Below are positions 27,732-37,175 of a stretch of DNA of 63,098 nt, in pieces. The notes beneath the pieces are model-generated. The model made no database searches, was not told the DNA's origin, and was given only the letters and a program-made list of their open reading frames with translations. Location of the stretch: positions 265,772 to 328,869 of the forward strand of contig JAAHFN010000011.1 in assembly GCA_010672965.1 (NCBI GenBank), read 5' to 3'. Position numbers and translations under genes: made by a program. The stretch comes from Oscillatoria sp. SIO1A7 (GTDB lineage Bacteria; Cyanobacteriota; Cyanobacteriia; Cyanobacteriales; Laspinemataceae). The stretch's first letter is position 1, and each line of letters opens with the position of its first letter.

Positions 27732-28140
27732 AGCAATTTCCAGAAGTAATTATAATTTTTCTGCTTAATCAAACTAATTCTGACCAAACCAGCAACAAAG
27801 GTCGTGCAAATCCGAGGGAGCAATATAGCATTAAGCCGATTCTCCTGCCCAGACGCGCTCCCAAATGCTCCTGATAGCAGTAGGGGCGATTCGCGAATCG
27901 CCCCTACAAATTTCGTGCATTTCACTTTTGCAATCGGCGTGCCCGCAAGGGCGAGAGTTTGTGCCGCGCCAGCCACCTTTTACACGCCCCACACAAGCGG
28001 GTGTGGCGGTAGGGTGTGGGGTGTGGGGCGTAGACTGTAGGTTGGGTTGAGGAACGAAACCCAACTATACCAATCGTTGTGTTGGGTTTCGTTCCTCAAC
28101 CCAACCTACCTACAACTTTAAGGCAGACAGTCCACTAGGG
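27732..28140. repeat. Repeat region with a perfect 29-bp stem
   Basis: Includes a gtaggggcgattcgcg / cgaatcgcccctac hairpin (27880-27907), ggtgtgg heptamers, and a large inverted repeat. The arm 28037-28065 (beginning gtaggttgggttgagg) is the exact complement of 28081-28109, with a 15-base loop. Related palindromes lie at 53337-53411 and, partly, at 9111. No gene. Confidence 0.88.
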
Positions 28141-28325
28141 TGTGGCGGTAGGGTGTGGGGTGCTCTTGTGTAGGGAAACTTCATATTCCCGACCGCTTTC
28201 GGGAGCTGGAAAGTCCTACGGTGACTCTGGATTCGGGTTTCAATTGGGAACGATCCCGGTTGTCAAAAAAAACGGTGACAACCCCTCATCACCAACACCC
28301 TACCCCACACCTTACACCCCCCACG
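28141..28325 (+). other. Structured non-coding element, copy 2
   Basis: Starts gggtgtggggtgctcttgtg like copy 1 and ends caacaccctac. Shared blocks in order are gtgtagggaaa, GGAAAGTCCTAC, GGTTTCAA and ACGATCCC. The hairpin CAATTGGGA / TCCCGGTTG closes on ACGA. A second pairing, ggttgtc / gtgacaacc, flanks an A-run. It lies immediately downstream of the broken DUF928 fragment. I cannot match it to a known riboswitch, ribozyme or intron. Confidence 0.5.
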
Positions 28326-28378
28326 CCCTACACCCTACCGCCACACCCTACCGCCACACCCTACATACCGAATTTGGT

Positions 28379-28567
28379 TTAAGCGCTAAATCCTCCTCTT
28401 GGTTTTCTTTTGTTATCGGGAGGGGGTGGCTCGTCGGACGAATCATCTGATGTTTCTTGGCTTATTAAGATACTAGGTAAAGCGTATCCCGAGGCAGAAT
28501 ACAGGGTTGCGCTGGCGAATACTAGCGCGATCGCTAAAAGTTTCCAATATCGTAGATGCACTTTCAT
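28379..28567 (-). pseudogene. Truncated DUF928 gene (5' part only)
   Basis: 62 residues: signal peptide (LLAIALVFASATLYSASGYA) and the linker EPPPPDNKRKPRGGFSA, closely matching the start of the intact DUF928 protein (GPPPDNQREPGGGLSP). The DUF928 core is missing. The frame ends at a TAA next to the structured element/heptamer tract, which appears to have replaced the rest. It lies directly downstream of CHAT-CHASE2 on the same strand, the usual place for DUF928. Confidence 0.7.
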
Positions 28568-28600
28568 GGCAACTCCTGAATAATATAACTTATGGTTTTC

Positions 28601-28802
28601 GGGACTTACGCTTTCCGGTCAGATCGAACAATATATAGCAGTAAGCAGTCAGCTTTCAGCTTTCAGCTAAGCCGCGACTACTGCCGTTCCTAGCTTGAGC
28701 CAGCTTTGAATTATCCGCTCCCAAAGATGCGTAGTGCTATATATCAGCATATAAGGTGCGATAAGACGCGCACCTTATATGCTGAGTCTTTGCGTAAGTC
28801 CT
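28601..28802. mobile_element. Element with GGGACTTACGC ends
   Basis: Ends gggacttacgc and gcgtaagtcc are inverted repeats about 200 bases apart. Inside are TCAGCTT heptamers and a strong hairpin, cagcatataaggtgcg / cgcgcaccttatatgctg, at 28744-28782. The hairpin and right end form the last codons (GLTQRLSI) and the stop of the CHAT-CHASE2 gene. A shorter relative is at 39024-39131. Confidence 0.65.
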
Positions 28803-31225
28803 GGTTTTGTTGGTTTTGTTCGATCTTCGTAACGGCGGGATAGAGCCGAAGCTCCCCCCGCCAGGAACAGGGACATGACTGCTGGAACCAAAGGAATCCA
28901 ACCGCCAAATGCGAGGAAAATTAAGCAAGCTTGATAGAGAATGAAAGTCGCAGCACCAGCAGCCAAGGTTAAATGGAGGGGCGATCGCCAGCGAATAGCC
29001 AGCAATCCGCTGCCAGTCAGAGCCCAAAACCAAACCCAAAGCCAATCCCCCCATTGAAAATATCCCGACTGAGGCAAGACCCATAAAAGCGATCGCTTAT
29101 CTATCGCCGCGCTGAGGATATGACTTACTTGGTGCGCGTGAACCCAGACTCCCTGCATCTCGCCTAAGGGAGTCTGAAAATCGTCTCTTGCAGTATCGGA
29201 AGTATGACCAATTAAAACAATCTTGCCTCTTATCTCGTTTGGGTCGAGTTGCCCCATTAAAAGACTCTCCAAATTAATTCTCCGAGCTGGCTTGGGATTG
29301 GCGCGGTAATTTAGCAAAACTTGATTTCTCCGGCCGTCTAACTGTTGATAGCCCCCAGTCCGAGACGAAAGGCGGTTGAAAATAGCTTCGCCAAACTGCC
29401 ACTGTCCTTTATCGGTTACAGCGATTTGAACTTTTTGCTTCTCTAGAAAGCGGCCAGCCAACTGGACGCTAAAACTGTAAGGAGTAATACAGGTATAAAA
29501 ACCTTTTGCCAGCTTTGGATTGTAGGCTAAGAGTTGACGGCGTACCGCCTTTTTTTGGGAGCCAAACTTTCTATCTACCAACAGATCGCTAAAGCCAACT
29601 TGCTGCTTTAATTGTGCTGCTGAAAATTCTGGCGGAGGCTCGTAGTTTTTATTGTTTTTGCTCGAACAGACTAGGAATAGGTTGGGATTTTGCTGGAACT
29701 GAGCCATCAAATCCTCGCGTCCCTGGCCTCGCCCTTGATTGCGATGCATATCTAAGCCGATCGCCGCTGGCTCTCCTTGTTCGATGGCATCGATAGCCCG
29801 AACTAAAATATCGTCATCGAGAGGGTAGCCGTACTGGTTCGCATCCTCTTGGGTAACTTCCACGATCGCCAAGCGAGGGTCTATTGGCTCTGCCTTGCGC
29901 TGCTGCATTAAATGGTCGTAGGCGGACAGTTCTAAAGGTTGCAAAACCCCAAACCAGCGCAGTCCCATCACCGCGCCGGTACTGAGCAAACTGATAGCCG
30001 CCCAAGCTCCCGCCCGCTGCCCGAGAGACTGCCAAGGAAGGGAAGATCCGAATTTAACTCCTGTCTCCCCCATCTCTTCTGGCGCAATATCCTTATCCTC
30101 TTCTGCCCCAATATCTTCTAGCGGACTTTCCAGAAAATCTTCCCAAGAGGGAGGAGGTTCCGCAGGATTTTGACAGACAACCGGCAGCCAACTGGCACAG
30201 GGAAATCTCTCTTCGAGACCTTGCAGCCTTTGCCGCGCTTCTTTGACCGCCAGATAAAAAGGTTTGCCCTGGGAAAAATTTTGGAGAAAATGCTTGGCAA
30301 ACTCCTGGGCTACGCGATCGGGGACGGGCTCGCGCATAAAGATCGTATAAGGCAAGTTCAAGCCTGCCAGGTTCCGCGCTAAGCCCAAGCCATCGCAGGA
30401 ATTAAAAATAGCCAACTTTAAGCCGCGCTTAATTGCTTTTTCCAGCCCATAGCGCAATTGCTCTAGGGTCAAGCTATCTCGATCGTTAATAAAAATCCTG
30501 CCCGTATCGTTTTCGGTACTGCTATGGCCGGCAAAAAAGAGGATATCCCAATCTCTATCCCAGAGCTGGTCGTTAATCTCTTTGCGTTCGGGCTTGACTA
30601 GAAAAGTGGTTTCTGCCTTGGGTATTTGCTTTAGTTCTTGGCGATCGGCTTCCACGTCAATTCCTTTGCTATTACCCAAAATCGCCAAGATCTTAACTTG
30701 TTTGCCTTTTTCGGCATTCGCGGTAGATTGGTTGCGAATATTGGTAAGGCTAAGGGCAATCTCTGTCTTGGGGAATTCTTCTAAGAGACTCCAGAGATGC
30801 CAGGGAATTCGCCAGAGCAGTTGGTTATCGGTTTTAATTACAAATCGGGGCGGCTCTTGCCCATCGTCTAGCTGCCGCAAAAGTAGATCCCGAATCGGCT
30901 GAAAGCATTTTGCCCCAGAGTCGAGCCAGCCATCGATCGCTTTCTGTAACATCTCTGCGGAATCAAGAACGGAAATATTGGCTTTTAAGCTGGTATCCGG
31001 TCTGATAGCTCGATAGGTATCTGTGGTTCCAGCCCGCAGATCGTATTTATTTTGCTTGCGATAAGCGTAGCGCCAATTCTCGTATAACTCGGGAATTGTT
31101 GGCGCTGGGGGTAACTGGCCTTTTTGGGTCAAGATTGGCTGGCCGTCTTTCTCGACTTCCAGGATAACTGGAAAACCCTTATCGAATTCCCCGTTGACTA
31201 TATTTAATGTGACTAACTTGCTCAT
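28775..31225 (-). CDS. CHAT-CHASE2 membrane protein
   Basis: A protein of 816 residues. The N-terminal region (1-175) is shared with the other short CHAT protein here. The CHAT caspase-like domain follows with His234 in FFAGHSS and Cys277 in FNSCDGLGLAR, so the dyad is intact. A membrane helix (about 400-420) leads to a CHASE2 sensor (YDHLMQQRKAEPIDPRLAIVEV to the GKIVLIGHTSDTARDDF motif), then three C-terminal helices. CHASE2 is an extracytoplasmic sensor, so the protein probably couples an outside signal to a cytoplasmic protease. No kinase or cyclase output is attached. The last eight residues come from a repeat element. DUF1822 ends 53 bases upstream on the same strand. Confidence 0.92.
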   Translation of the reverse strand: MSKLVTLNIVNGEFDKGFPVILEVEKDGQPILTQKGQLPPAPTIPELYENWRYAYRKQNKYDLRAGTTDTYRAIRPDTSLKANISVLDSAEMLQKAIDGWLDSGAKCFQPIRDLLLRQLDDGQEPPRFVIKTDNQLLWRIPWHLWSLLEEFPKTEIALSLTNIRNQSTANAEKGKQVKILAILGNSKGIDVEADRQELKQIPKAETTFLVKPERKEINDQLWDRDWDILFFAGHSSTENDTGRIFINDRDSLTLEQLRYGLEKAIKRGLKLAIFNSCDGLGLARNLAGLNLPYTIFMREPVPDRVAQEFAKHFLQNFSQGKPFYLAVKEARQRLQGLEERFPCASWLPVVCQNPAEPPPSWEDFLESPLEDIGAEEDKDIAPEEMGETGVKFGSSLPWQSLGQRAGAWAAISLLSTGAVMGLRWFGVLQPLELSAYDHLMQQRKAEPIDPRLAIVEVTQEDANQYGYPLDDDILVRAIDAIEQGEPAAIGLDMHRNQGRGQGREDLMAQFQQNPNLFLVCSSKNNKNYEPPPEFSAAQLKQQVGFSDLLVDRKFGSQKKAVRRQLLAYNPKLAKGFYTCITPYSFSVQLAGRFLEKQKVQIAVTDKGQWQFGEAIFNRLSSRTGGYQQLDGRRNQVLLNYRANPKPARRINLESLLMGQLDPNEIRGKIVLIGHTSDTARDDFQTPLGEMQGVWVHAHQVSHILSAAIDKRSLLWVLPQSGYFQWGDWLWVWFWALTGSGLLAIRWRSPLHLTLAAGAATFILYQACLIFLAFGGWIPLVPAVMSLFLAGGASALSRRYEDRTKPTKPGLTQRLSI

Positions 31226-31278
31226 GGTGTCCTATGGCCGCAATTGAGTTAGAGGAAGGTAAGTTAGAGGAAGATAAG

Positions 31279-32787
31279 TTAGAGGAGAAAGTCTTCGACA
31301 ATGCTGCTTTCGCCGAGAGAGACTTTGACTCGGAAGAAATCGCCGCGATCGCCGCTAAACCCAAGTTGAACAGCGCTATCGGCACTGCGAGAATATGCTC
31401 CCATTACCTCTAAGCCCGTCTCGTCGAGTACCGTCAATTGCAAACCCGAGGGCAGGTATTTTTCCCGACCCGGTTCCATTTTCACATTAACGCTTGTTTC
31501 GCGATCGCCTTTAGGCAGCAGAGTCACAATTAGAACCAAAGAGCGCCCCTCCAGTTGCAGCCCCAAGTCAATCACCTTAGCACCCCGAGCCCCAGCCCGG
31601 GGATTGCCCGGATCTATCTTGCCCAAGTTGACCGCAGCGCAGCGAAGCAAATCTTTATCGAGAGTGGTATCCATAATATATGTAAGAGTGGCGATCGCCT
31701 CTGGATTCCCCCTGCCAATTCGACCCAATAATTCCACTGCGGGCAAATGCGTCCACTTATCCAGATTGCTTCGCAGCAGAGAAATCAACGGCTGCACTGC
31801 ATCCGGTTTGTCCAAACGCAATTCTTTCAAACCCGGATGGCCTCTGAGGCCATAAGCCAAATTTGCTTCTGGGACTCCGAATTGCTCCCAGATTTCTTCA
31901 ATCGTCTGCCAGCCCGTCGCATAAACGCTATCGAACCACTCTCGTAATTTCACCGTCGTTTTCCTCGTCGCAGTTCCGGCGATGCCTATCTCTTCCATAG
32001 ATTCTTTTTTCAACCGCAATTGATACAGCTTTTGGCGATAGGCGGGATTTGCCAGCAAAGCAGCCCAAGGCTCAAAACCAACATCTATTCCCACCCGGTG
32101 ACGCGGCGAATACAAAGAAGGCTGACCCAATTGCTGTAGCAATCGGGAAGCTTCATCTACTTTCGGCGCAGTCAGTTCCGCAACAGCAGCTTTTCTTCGG
32201 GGACGAAGCTGCTGCGCGAGCCAAAGAGTAGCGAAATCGGTAATTAAATCTTCTGGTTCTAGGCAGTAGGTTTCTGCCACTGAGTCGTATTTGCTATTTT
32301 GCTTGAGTTGCCAATGAGTCGCATACCCCAGCACTCGCATTTCGCCATTGTATGCTTCTTCATCTACCACCATCTGGACGGGCAAGTAGTAATCCCCAGC
32401 CCAACTGGGAATATCCACCCATTCTCTAGGAACAGAGAATTCGTCCAGTTCCTCTATCTCGCTGGGAATTAAAATCAATCTGGTCTCTCCGAAATCAATA
32501 GCCGTGCCATTGACTACTTCCGAGATAGTCGGCATATCTTCCTCGCTCGGCCATACAGAAGGCTCCGGATGCAGAGTTCCTTCTAGCAATTCTTTGAGGC
32601 CAGACAAGAAACCAAGGGAACACAAGCGATTTATATACCCTTTCCAGTTGGCACTATTGTTGGAATACATATCCTGGGACCAAGCTTGCTTCATTTGCTC
32701 TGAAGAAAACTGTAGCCACATTTGCTCGTTACTTTCCATCATCCCATCCAGCTGTAAACTCTCTCTTGTCTCTATTATATACTTCAT
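31279..32787 (-). CDS. DUF1822 protein
   Basis: A protein of 502 residues with the DUF1822 layout. The early segment WKGYINRLCSLGFLSGLKE is followed by an acidic linker, then ETRLILIPSEIEELDEFSVPREWVDIPSWAGDYYLPVQM. A C-terminal beta-rich part ends in FRVKVSLGESSIVEDFLL. The function of the family is unknown, but it recurs in cyanobacterial CHAT operons next to a sigma-like gene, as here. An ATG at 32895 would add 36 residues that do not resemble the family. I chose the ATG at 32787, although only a weak AGAAAG precedes it. It probably shares a transcript with CHAT-CHASE2, 53 bases downstream. Confidence 0.85.
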   Translation of the reverse strand: MKYIIETRESLQLDGMMESNEQMWLQFSSEQMKQAWSQDMYSNNSANWKGYINRLCSLGFLSGLKELLEGTLHPEPSVWPSEEDMPTISEVVNGTAIDFGETRLILIPSEIEELDEFSVPREWVDIPSWAGDYYLPVQMVVDEEAYNGEMRVLGYATHWQLKQNSKYDSVAETYCLEPEDLITDFATLWLAQQLRPRRKAAVAELTAPKVDEASRLLQQLGQPSLYSPRHRVGIDVGFEPWAALLANPAYRQKLYQLRLKKESMEEIGIAGTATRKTTVKLREWFDSVYATGWQTIEEIWEQFGVPEANLAYGLRGHPGLKELRLDKPDAVQPLISLLRSNLDKWTHLPAVELLGRIGRGNPEAIATLTYIMDTTLDKDLLRCAAVNLGKIDPGNPRAGARGAKVIDLGLQLEGRSLVLIVTLLPKGDRETSVNVKMEPGREKYLPSGLQLTVLDETGLEVMGAYSRSADSAVQLGFSGDRGDFFRVKVSLGESSIVEDFLL

Positions 32788-32980
32788 CTTTCTATTTATT
32801 TCTGTTTCTTGCGATCTTATTTTTCTAGCACTCAACCTGAAGGACTCAAAGAATATGGTGAGGTGACATATTTGATTTTGTCTCTCCCATAACATTTTTG
32901 GACCTCACCATCCGTATTTCTCACAAGCCAGATTTATGTTTATGGCCATTACCCCGCTAGGAGACTGGGAAAATACGGAA

Positions 32981-34570
32981 TTATTTAGAAATTGATTGGG
33001 CAACATGGTTATCGGCCTGCTTTGGTAACAGATCTTCGATGCGTTCTACAACTCTTTGGAGTTTTTTTTCTATCCTGTTGACGTTCCCCATATCTATCTG
33101 AGGGGATAACTCGCCAAAATCTATTGATATTTTTAGGCGATCGCCAATCCAATCGTTTAGACTGCGGCGACACAAGGCCATAATCGGTTGGCTCGGCTCG
33201 GCCTCGGCCTTTTGCCGAACCCGCTGACTCGCTTGGAACTTAATCTCTTCGCTCAGATAGTCTCGCAACCCTTCCTCGATTGCTTTCTGCTTCTCATCAG
33301 TCCACTGTTTGAGACTTTTATCAAAATGAGCCTCTGACTGCGATCGGATTGATTTGATTTCCCCGGGAAATTCTTGCCGCAGTTCCTCGACTAATTCAAT
33401 ACGCGCTTTTTTCAGACGCCTGGATATAGTGCTTTGATCTACATTGACGCTATTCAATCGTAGAATATCTCCCGTATTCTGTTCGCTCAAATCCAGTCCG
33501 TAGCGGAGGACGAGCATGCTATAGCTGAGAAAATTATCTTCCTGCTTTGCCGCCAAAAACTCGGCAACGATAGCATCTACCTTTCCTTGCTGCCCATCTC
33601 GCTGCCTCCGTTCTACCAGGGAGTTATCTGCCTTATCTTCCCGTACCAGTATATTTAGCGGAACCGAACTGTCACTCGGGTGACTATTCTGTTTTGAAAA
33701 CCGCTGTAATGCCCGAATGTTATTTTCCTGGAGCTTTTTCATATCCCTTGCCGTTACATTAGATCCATTTTCTACTTCTGGCGGAATGCCTCTGCCCTTC
33801 TTCTTCTCGTTATAAAGATCTGCTGCTGCTTGATAATCTTTCTCTATCGGTTCTACAAACTTCAGCCGGTTGCCCTTTCCGACTGGCTGATAAACTTCAA
33901 AAAAACAATAGCGTGCAAATATATGTCTCTCAATCTCAGCTTCTCGAAGGCCAAAGTCTTGTAAGGCCAAGCGCAGGTTCTTTTTATTCTCGGCCTTTAA
34001 TGCTCCCCAAATAGTACGCTTGCCCTGTCCTGTTCGGCTATAATACTCTTCTCTAATCTTGAGACTTAGGACGCCACAAGCGTAATGGCCTAAATTATCG
34101 CTCTTAGAGGGGTCGTAACTGGTTAATATTTCCTTGACAACATTGAGATTAATCAGAATAGATCGACCAATTTCCCAGTAAGCATCAAAGGTTTCTCTGG
34201 GGGAGTCGAAATCGTGCCAAGAAATATACCGACTGCGACTCGCATGGTAGCAAGCTTCTTCAAAATGACTGAGGATATGTTTGCGAGCCAAAGTCATATC
34301 GCTACCGCGCTCCCAGGGTTGAAGCGGCATATCTTGGAGCGCCAGATTTAAAAAATACCAGACTACTGCCAAGACATCTTCTTCCTGGCACAGTTCGCTG
34401 AAGTCCGGGTCGCGATCGCAATAGCGATCGATATTCTTCCTCAACTTTTTCTCAGTTATCCAGATGGGGTTGATTCGGTTTTCGTTGCCCCCAAAATCGA
34501 GAAACTCCGACAAGATACTAAAGATATCTTGTCGGCCTGGTAACTTCCTAGGTAGCTCTATTTTAGCCAT
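32981..34570 (-). CDS. Sigma-like HTH DNA-binding protein of CHAT operon
   Basis: A protein of 529 residues. The middle (about 170-260) resembles a sigma-70 region-2-like helical block (LSLKIREEYYSRTGQGKRTIWGALKAENKKNLRLAL). The segment LNSVNVDQSTISRRLKKARIELVEEL near 375-400 looks like a region-4 helix-turn-helix. Cyanobacterial CHAT/DUF1822 operons often start with such a gene, annotated as a sigma-like factor. The C-terminus (QMDMGNVNRIEKKLQRVVERIE-like) is coiled. AGAGGA lies 7 bases before the ATG. It could be a transcription activator rather than a true sigma factor, as the canonical -10 recognition residues are not evident. It is first in the likely operon. Confidence 0.65.
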   Translation of the reverse strand: MAKIELPRKLPGRQDIFSILSEFLDFGGNENRINPIWITEKKLRKNIDRYCDRDPDFSELCQEEDVLAVVWYFLNLALQDMPLQPWERGSDMTLARKHILSHFEEACYHASRSRYISWHDFDSPRETFDAYWEIGRSILINLNVVKEILTSYDPSKSDNLGHYACGVLSLKIREEYYSRTGQGKRTIWGALKAENKKNLRLALQDFGLREAEIERHIFARYCFFEVYQPVGKGNRLKFVEPIEKDYQAAADLYNEKKKGRGIPPEVENGSNVTARDMKKLQENNIRALQRFSKQNSHPSDSSVPLNILVREDKADNSLVERRQRDGQQGKVDAIVAEFLAAKQEDNFLSYSMLVLRYGLDLSEQNTGDILRLNSVNVDQSTISRRLKKARIELVEELRQEFPGEIKSIRSQSEAHFDKSLKQWTDEKQKAIEEGLRDYLSEEIKFQASQRVRQKAEAEPSQPIMALCRRSLNDWIGDRLKISIDFGELSPQIDMGNVNRIEKKLQRVVERIEDLLPKQADNHVAQSISK

Positions 34571-35742
34571 TGGAGGGTCCTCTACTCAACATAGATCGAA
34601 TGAATATTTCCAGTTAAGAACCAAAAGGCAAAAGCCGGACAAGCCCCCCTGCCTCGCCCTTTCATTTTTAATCGCATCCCTGCCTTTCCTTGGCCATCGA
34701 TCGCCAGTTCTGGCATCTCTTCGGTCCTCATCATGGCTTATATTGGGCCTCTTCTAAAGCCGCTCCCTAAACATACATATGCTTTGGGAGAGGCTTTCAA
34801 AACTTATGCACGATTTTTTAGAAAAAAAATTTTTATTGTTCCCGGCGCATTGGAGGACCAGAGAGCTATCGAGTCAAAAGTCTCAAGGTAATAAGTCAAA
34901 AGCGGACCAGTGACAAAGGCGCGATCGCGCTATGCCCTCCTCGGTCCGGCTACGCCAAAGCGCACGCGAAGAGCCCGTTCCTCGGTCCGGCTACGCCAAA
35001 GCGAACGGGCGAACGGAGGGAGTGTTTCTTGACTTATTACCTTGACTCTTTTGACTTATTACCTTGAAACTTATTACCTTGAGACTTTTTCCCCACAGTC
35101 CCCACAGTCCCCACCCCCCAGGTCCCATACTGTCTCGGGGATGAGAGCCGCCCGTGCAAAACAAGGTAAGTTGTTGTAGAATCACACTTCCCACTCCTGA
35201 GCCTGTCGTAGGCGTAGCCTGCCCGGAGGGCAGAGGACCCACATTTCCCAAAAGAAACCCCCCCCGCTGCCTATTCGCCGTCAGCGGGGTTTTAGGGTGG
35301 GCTATCTTCCCATCCGGGCTAGCTATCGGAGGCGTGCCAATGGACTTGTTGCCCCAAGTCCAAGGCATACCCTAGCAGTCCTGTTTTTTTGAGGGGGAAA
35401 GTTTTTAGACTGAAAATACCCTCCTTTCTAAGGTTTGTCCTGCGTCGTGTGTGCGAAAGGGTCGCGGCTAGCCGTGGCCCTGTTTTTTGCCCCCTCATGG
35501 GAAGCTATAGACATAGTAGCATGGTTTGGCTTCAATTTCAACGTTCGGGGAGAAATTTTTTGGACTTTCTGCACTTTATGCAGCTTCTGCACGGCTTGTA
35601 TAGCGGTCAGGCGATCGCCCTCTTTGGGGTCCTCTTTGGGCAGTAGGGTGCCGCACCGCGCACCGAAACTAGATATAGCTTTAGAAGGGACTCGAAAGCG
35701 TAAGTCCAGTCCCACACCTTCCACAGTCTCCCAGTCCCCCAA
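34571..35742. other. Long intergenic region with repeats
   Basis: Contains gtcaaggtaataagtcaaaag-like repeats in both orientations (34873-34902, 35033-35091), a duplicated cctcggtccggctacgccaaa unit inside a cccgtt...aacggg hairpin (34937-35015), and ccccacagt repeats (35090-35115). Frames of about 85-105 codons on both strands around 35390-35750 have no recognisable domain, no ribosome-binding site and overlap each other, so I do not call them genes. Confidence 0.5.
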
Positions 35743-36390
35743 TGCATGATTTTTGACGCTTCAACCCAAAAGAAGGGGGACAGTTTCGGCTAGCTTTGGC
35801 AATGGAAATTAACTTGTTCTTTATTTTTAAACCCGATCTTGCATAAAATTTTGCTTTTCAACCCAAAAGAGGGTCACAGTTTCGGCTAGCTCTGGCAATG
35901 GAAATTAATTTGTTCTTTATTTTTAAACCCGATCTTGCATAAAATTTTGCTTTTCAACCCAAAAGAGGGTCACAGTTTCGGCTAGCCCTGGCAATGGAAA
36001 TTAATTTGTTTTTATTAATCTTGCATAAAAAATCGTCCTTCGAGCCAAAAGCTAAATGCATACATAGCAAGCTTGCCCAGCCCCAGTCTTATATATGCTT
36101 GCAACCACGAAGGAGAGATCGTGCATAATTTTGGCTATTTCATCCTAAAGAGTAAATAAGACTTCAATACAAGCTGACGCTTTTTTGAGCAAAACCTATA
36201 TTGCCTAACGATCGCTGCATAAAATTTATAATCTCGACCAAAAGGATAAATAGAAAGAGCCTTGAAAACCTATATGACGCCATAAACGCTAAAGAATCAG
36301 TCCTGCATAAATTAATCTATTTACTCCCTAAATATTAAATAGACCAGGTTACGAGCAAATTGCCAAATACGATGAAACACAACGATAGAG
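35743..36390. repeat. Array of decaying ~95-bp TGCATAAAA units
   Basis: Units start with tgcat at 35743, 35840, 35936, 36022, 36122, 36216 and 36304 (spacings 97, 96, 86, 100, 94, 88). The first three are close copies: tgcataaaattttgc, cttttcaacccaaaagaggg, cacagtttcggctagc, ggaaattaatttgtt. The last four keep only the TGCATAA start, usually after gat or gatc, and a CCAAAAG/CCTAAAG block. The array ends about 200 bases before the small secreted-protein gene. Confidence 0.75.
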
Positions 36391-36590
36391 CGTTAATAAA
36401 TTGTAGATGCACTAGGAAGTAACAATTTATAAGTCCTAACAGAGATCTACCTTCGTTGTCTCTAAAGAATTAATTCCACAACTCATTGGAGATAGCCGCA
36501 GCCCAAGAAGCGCGTCTGCGTCAGGAGTTTTTTGCGCAATTTTTCAAGTTTACTCAGTTTTTCTGTTCTTATAGTCGAGAGAATTAAGTA

Positions 36591-36914
36591 ATGATAAGCC
36601 GAGCTTTTGTCGTTTCCTTTGTAACTCTAGCAACAACTTCCCTACTATTCGCTCCATCTGCTTCTGCAGTTGAGATTATGGCAAAAGAAGCTGAGGGCGA
36701 TCGCACGGAGATAGCCGAAACTAAATGCTCGGATAAGGGCAGCGATCATAAATGCCCTCCCCTCCGCAATGATTCTGTTTCCGCAACAGGAAATACCGCT
36801 TCTCTAAAATCTTTAATTCCAGAGGAAATTGAGGCGATCGCTAATAAGAATAATACCAAGGAAGTCTGCGAGGACGAGAATGGTACAGTTATTAAATGTC
36901 CGACCGTTAAGTAG
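36591..36914 (+). CDS. Small secreted protein with paired cysteines
   Basis: A protein of 107 residues that I do not recognise. The signal peptide (AFVVSFVTLATTSLLFAPSASA) predicts cleavage near residue 26. The mature part is acidic and has two similar motifs, TKCSDKGSDHKCPPL and VCEDENGTVIKCPTVK, each C-x8/x10-C followed by Pro, which may form disulphides or bind a metal. The 200-base leader after the TGCAT array has no gene. The neighbouring CHAT-TPR gene converges on it. Confidence 0.7.
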   Translation: MISRAFVVSFVTLATTSLLFAPSASAVEIMAKEAEGDRTEIAETKCSDKGSDHKCPPLRNDSVSATGNTASLKSLIPEEIEAIANKNNTKEVCEDENGTVIKCPTVK

Positions 36915-37175
36915 TTGTACAAAATAAATTACACCCGCAGGAGACCTGAATGGCCAAGGCCAGCAAGCAAGTGTATGTATAAATAATTTTTCTATGTACT
37001 TACCAACGACGCACAAATTAGAGTCAGCGGATGAGCTGCGAAGCTGTCGGGCGAATTGCTTATGTGCAGCCTGCGCGGAGCAAAAAGCTATTGGGCGAAG
37101 CCCTTCCCGCAGAAAGAGCTTTTTTTGCCCAATGCCCCCAATGCCCAATGCCCAATTCCCAATTCCCAACTATTG

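Noticed and set aside
35033-35091. Spaced attaccttga repeats as a possible CRISPR
   Set aside because: Repeats are too short, irregularly spaced and occur singly elsewhere (45270); no cas genes.
35389-35749. Open frames of 85-105 codons on both strands
   Set aside because: They overlap one another, show no domain or ribosome-binding site and their composition does not resemble coding sequence of the neighbours.
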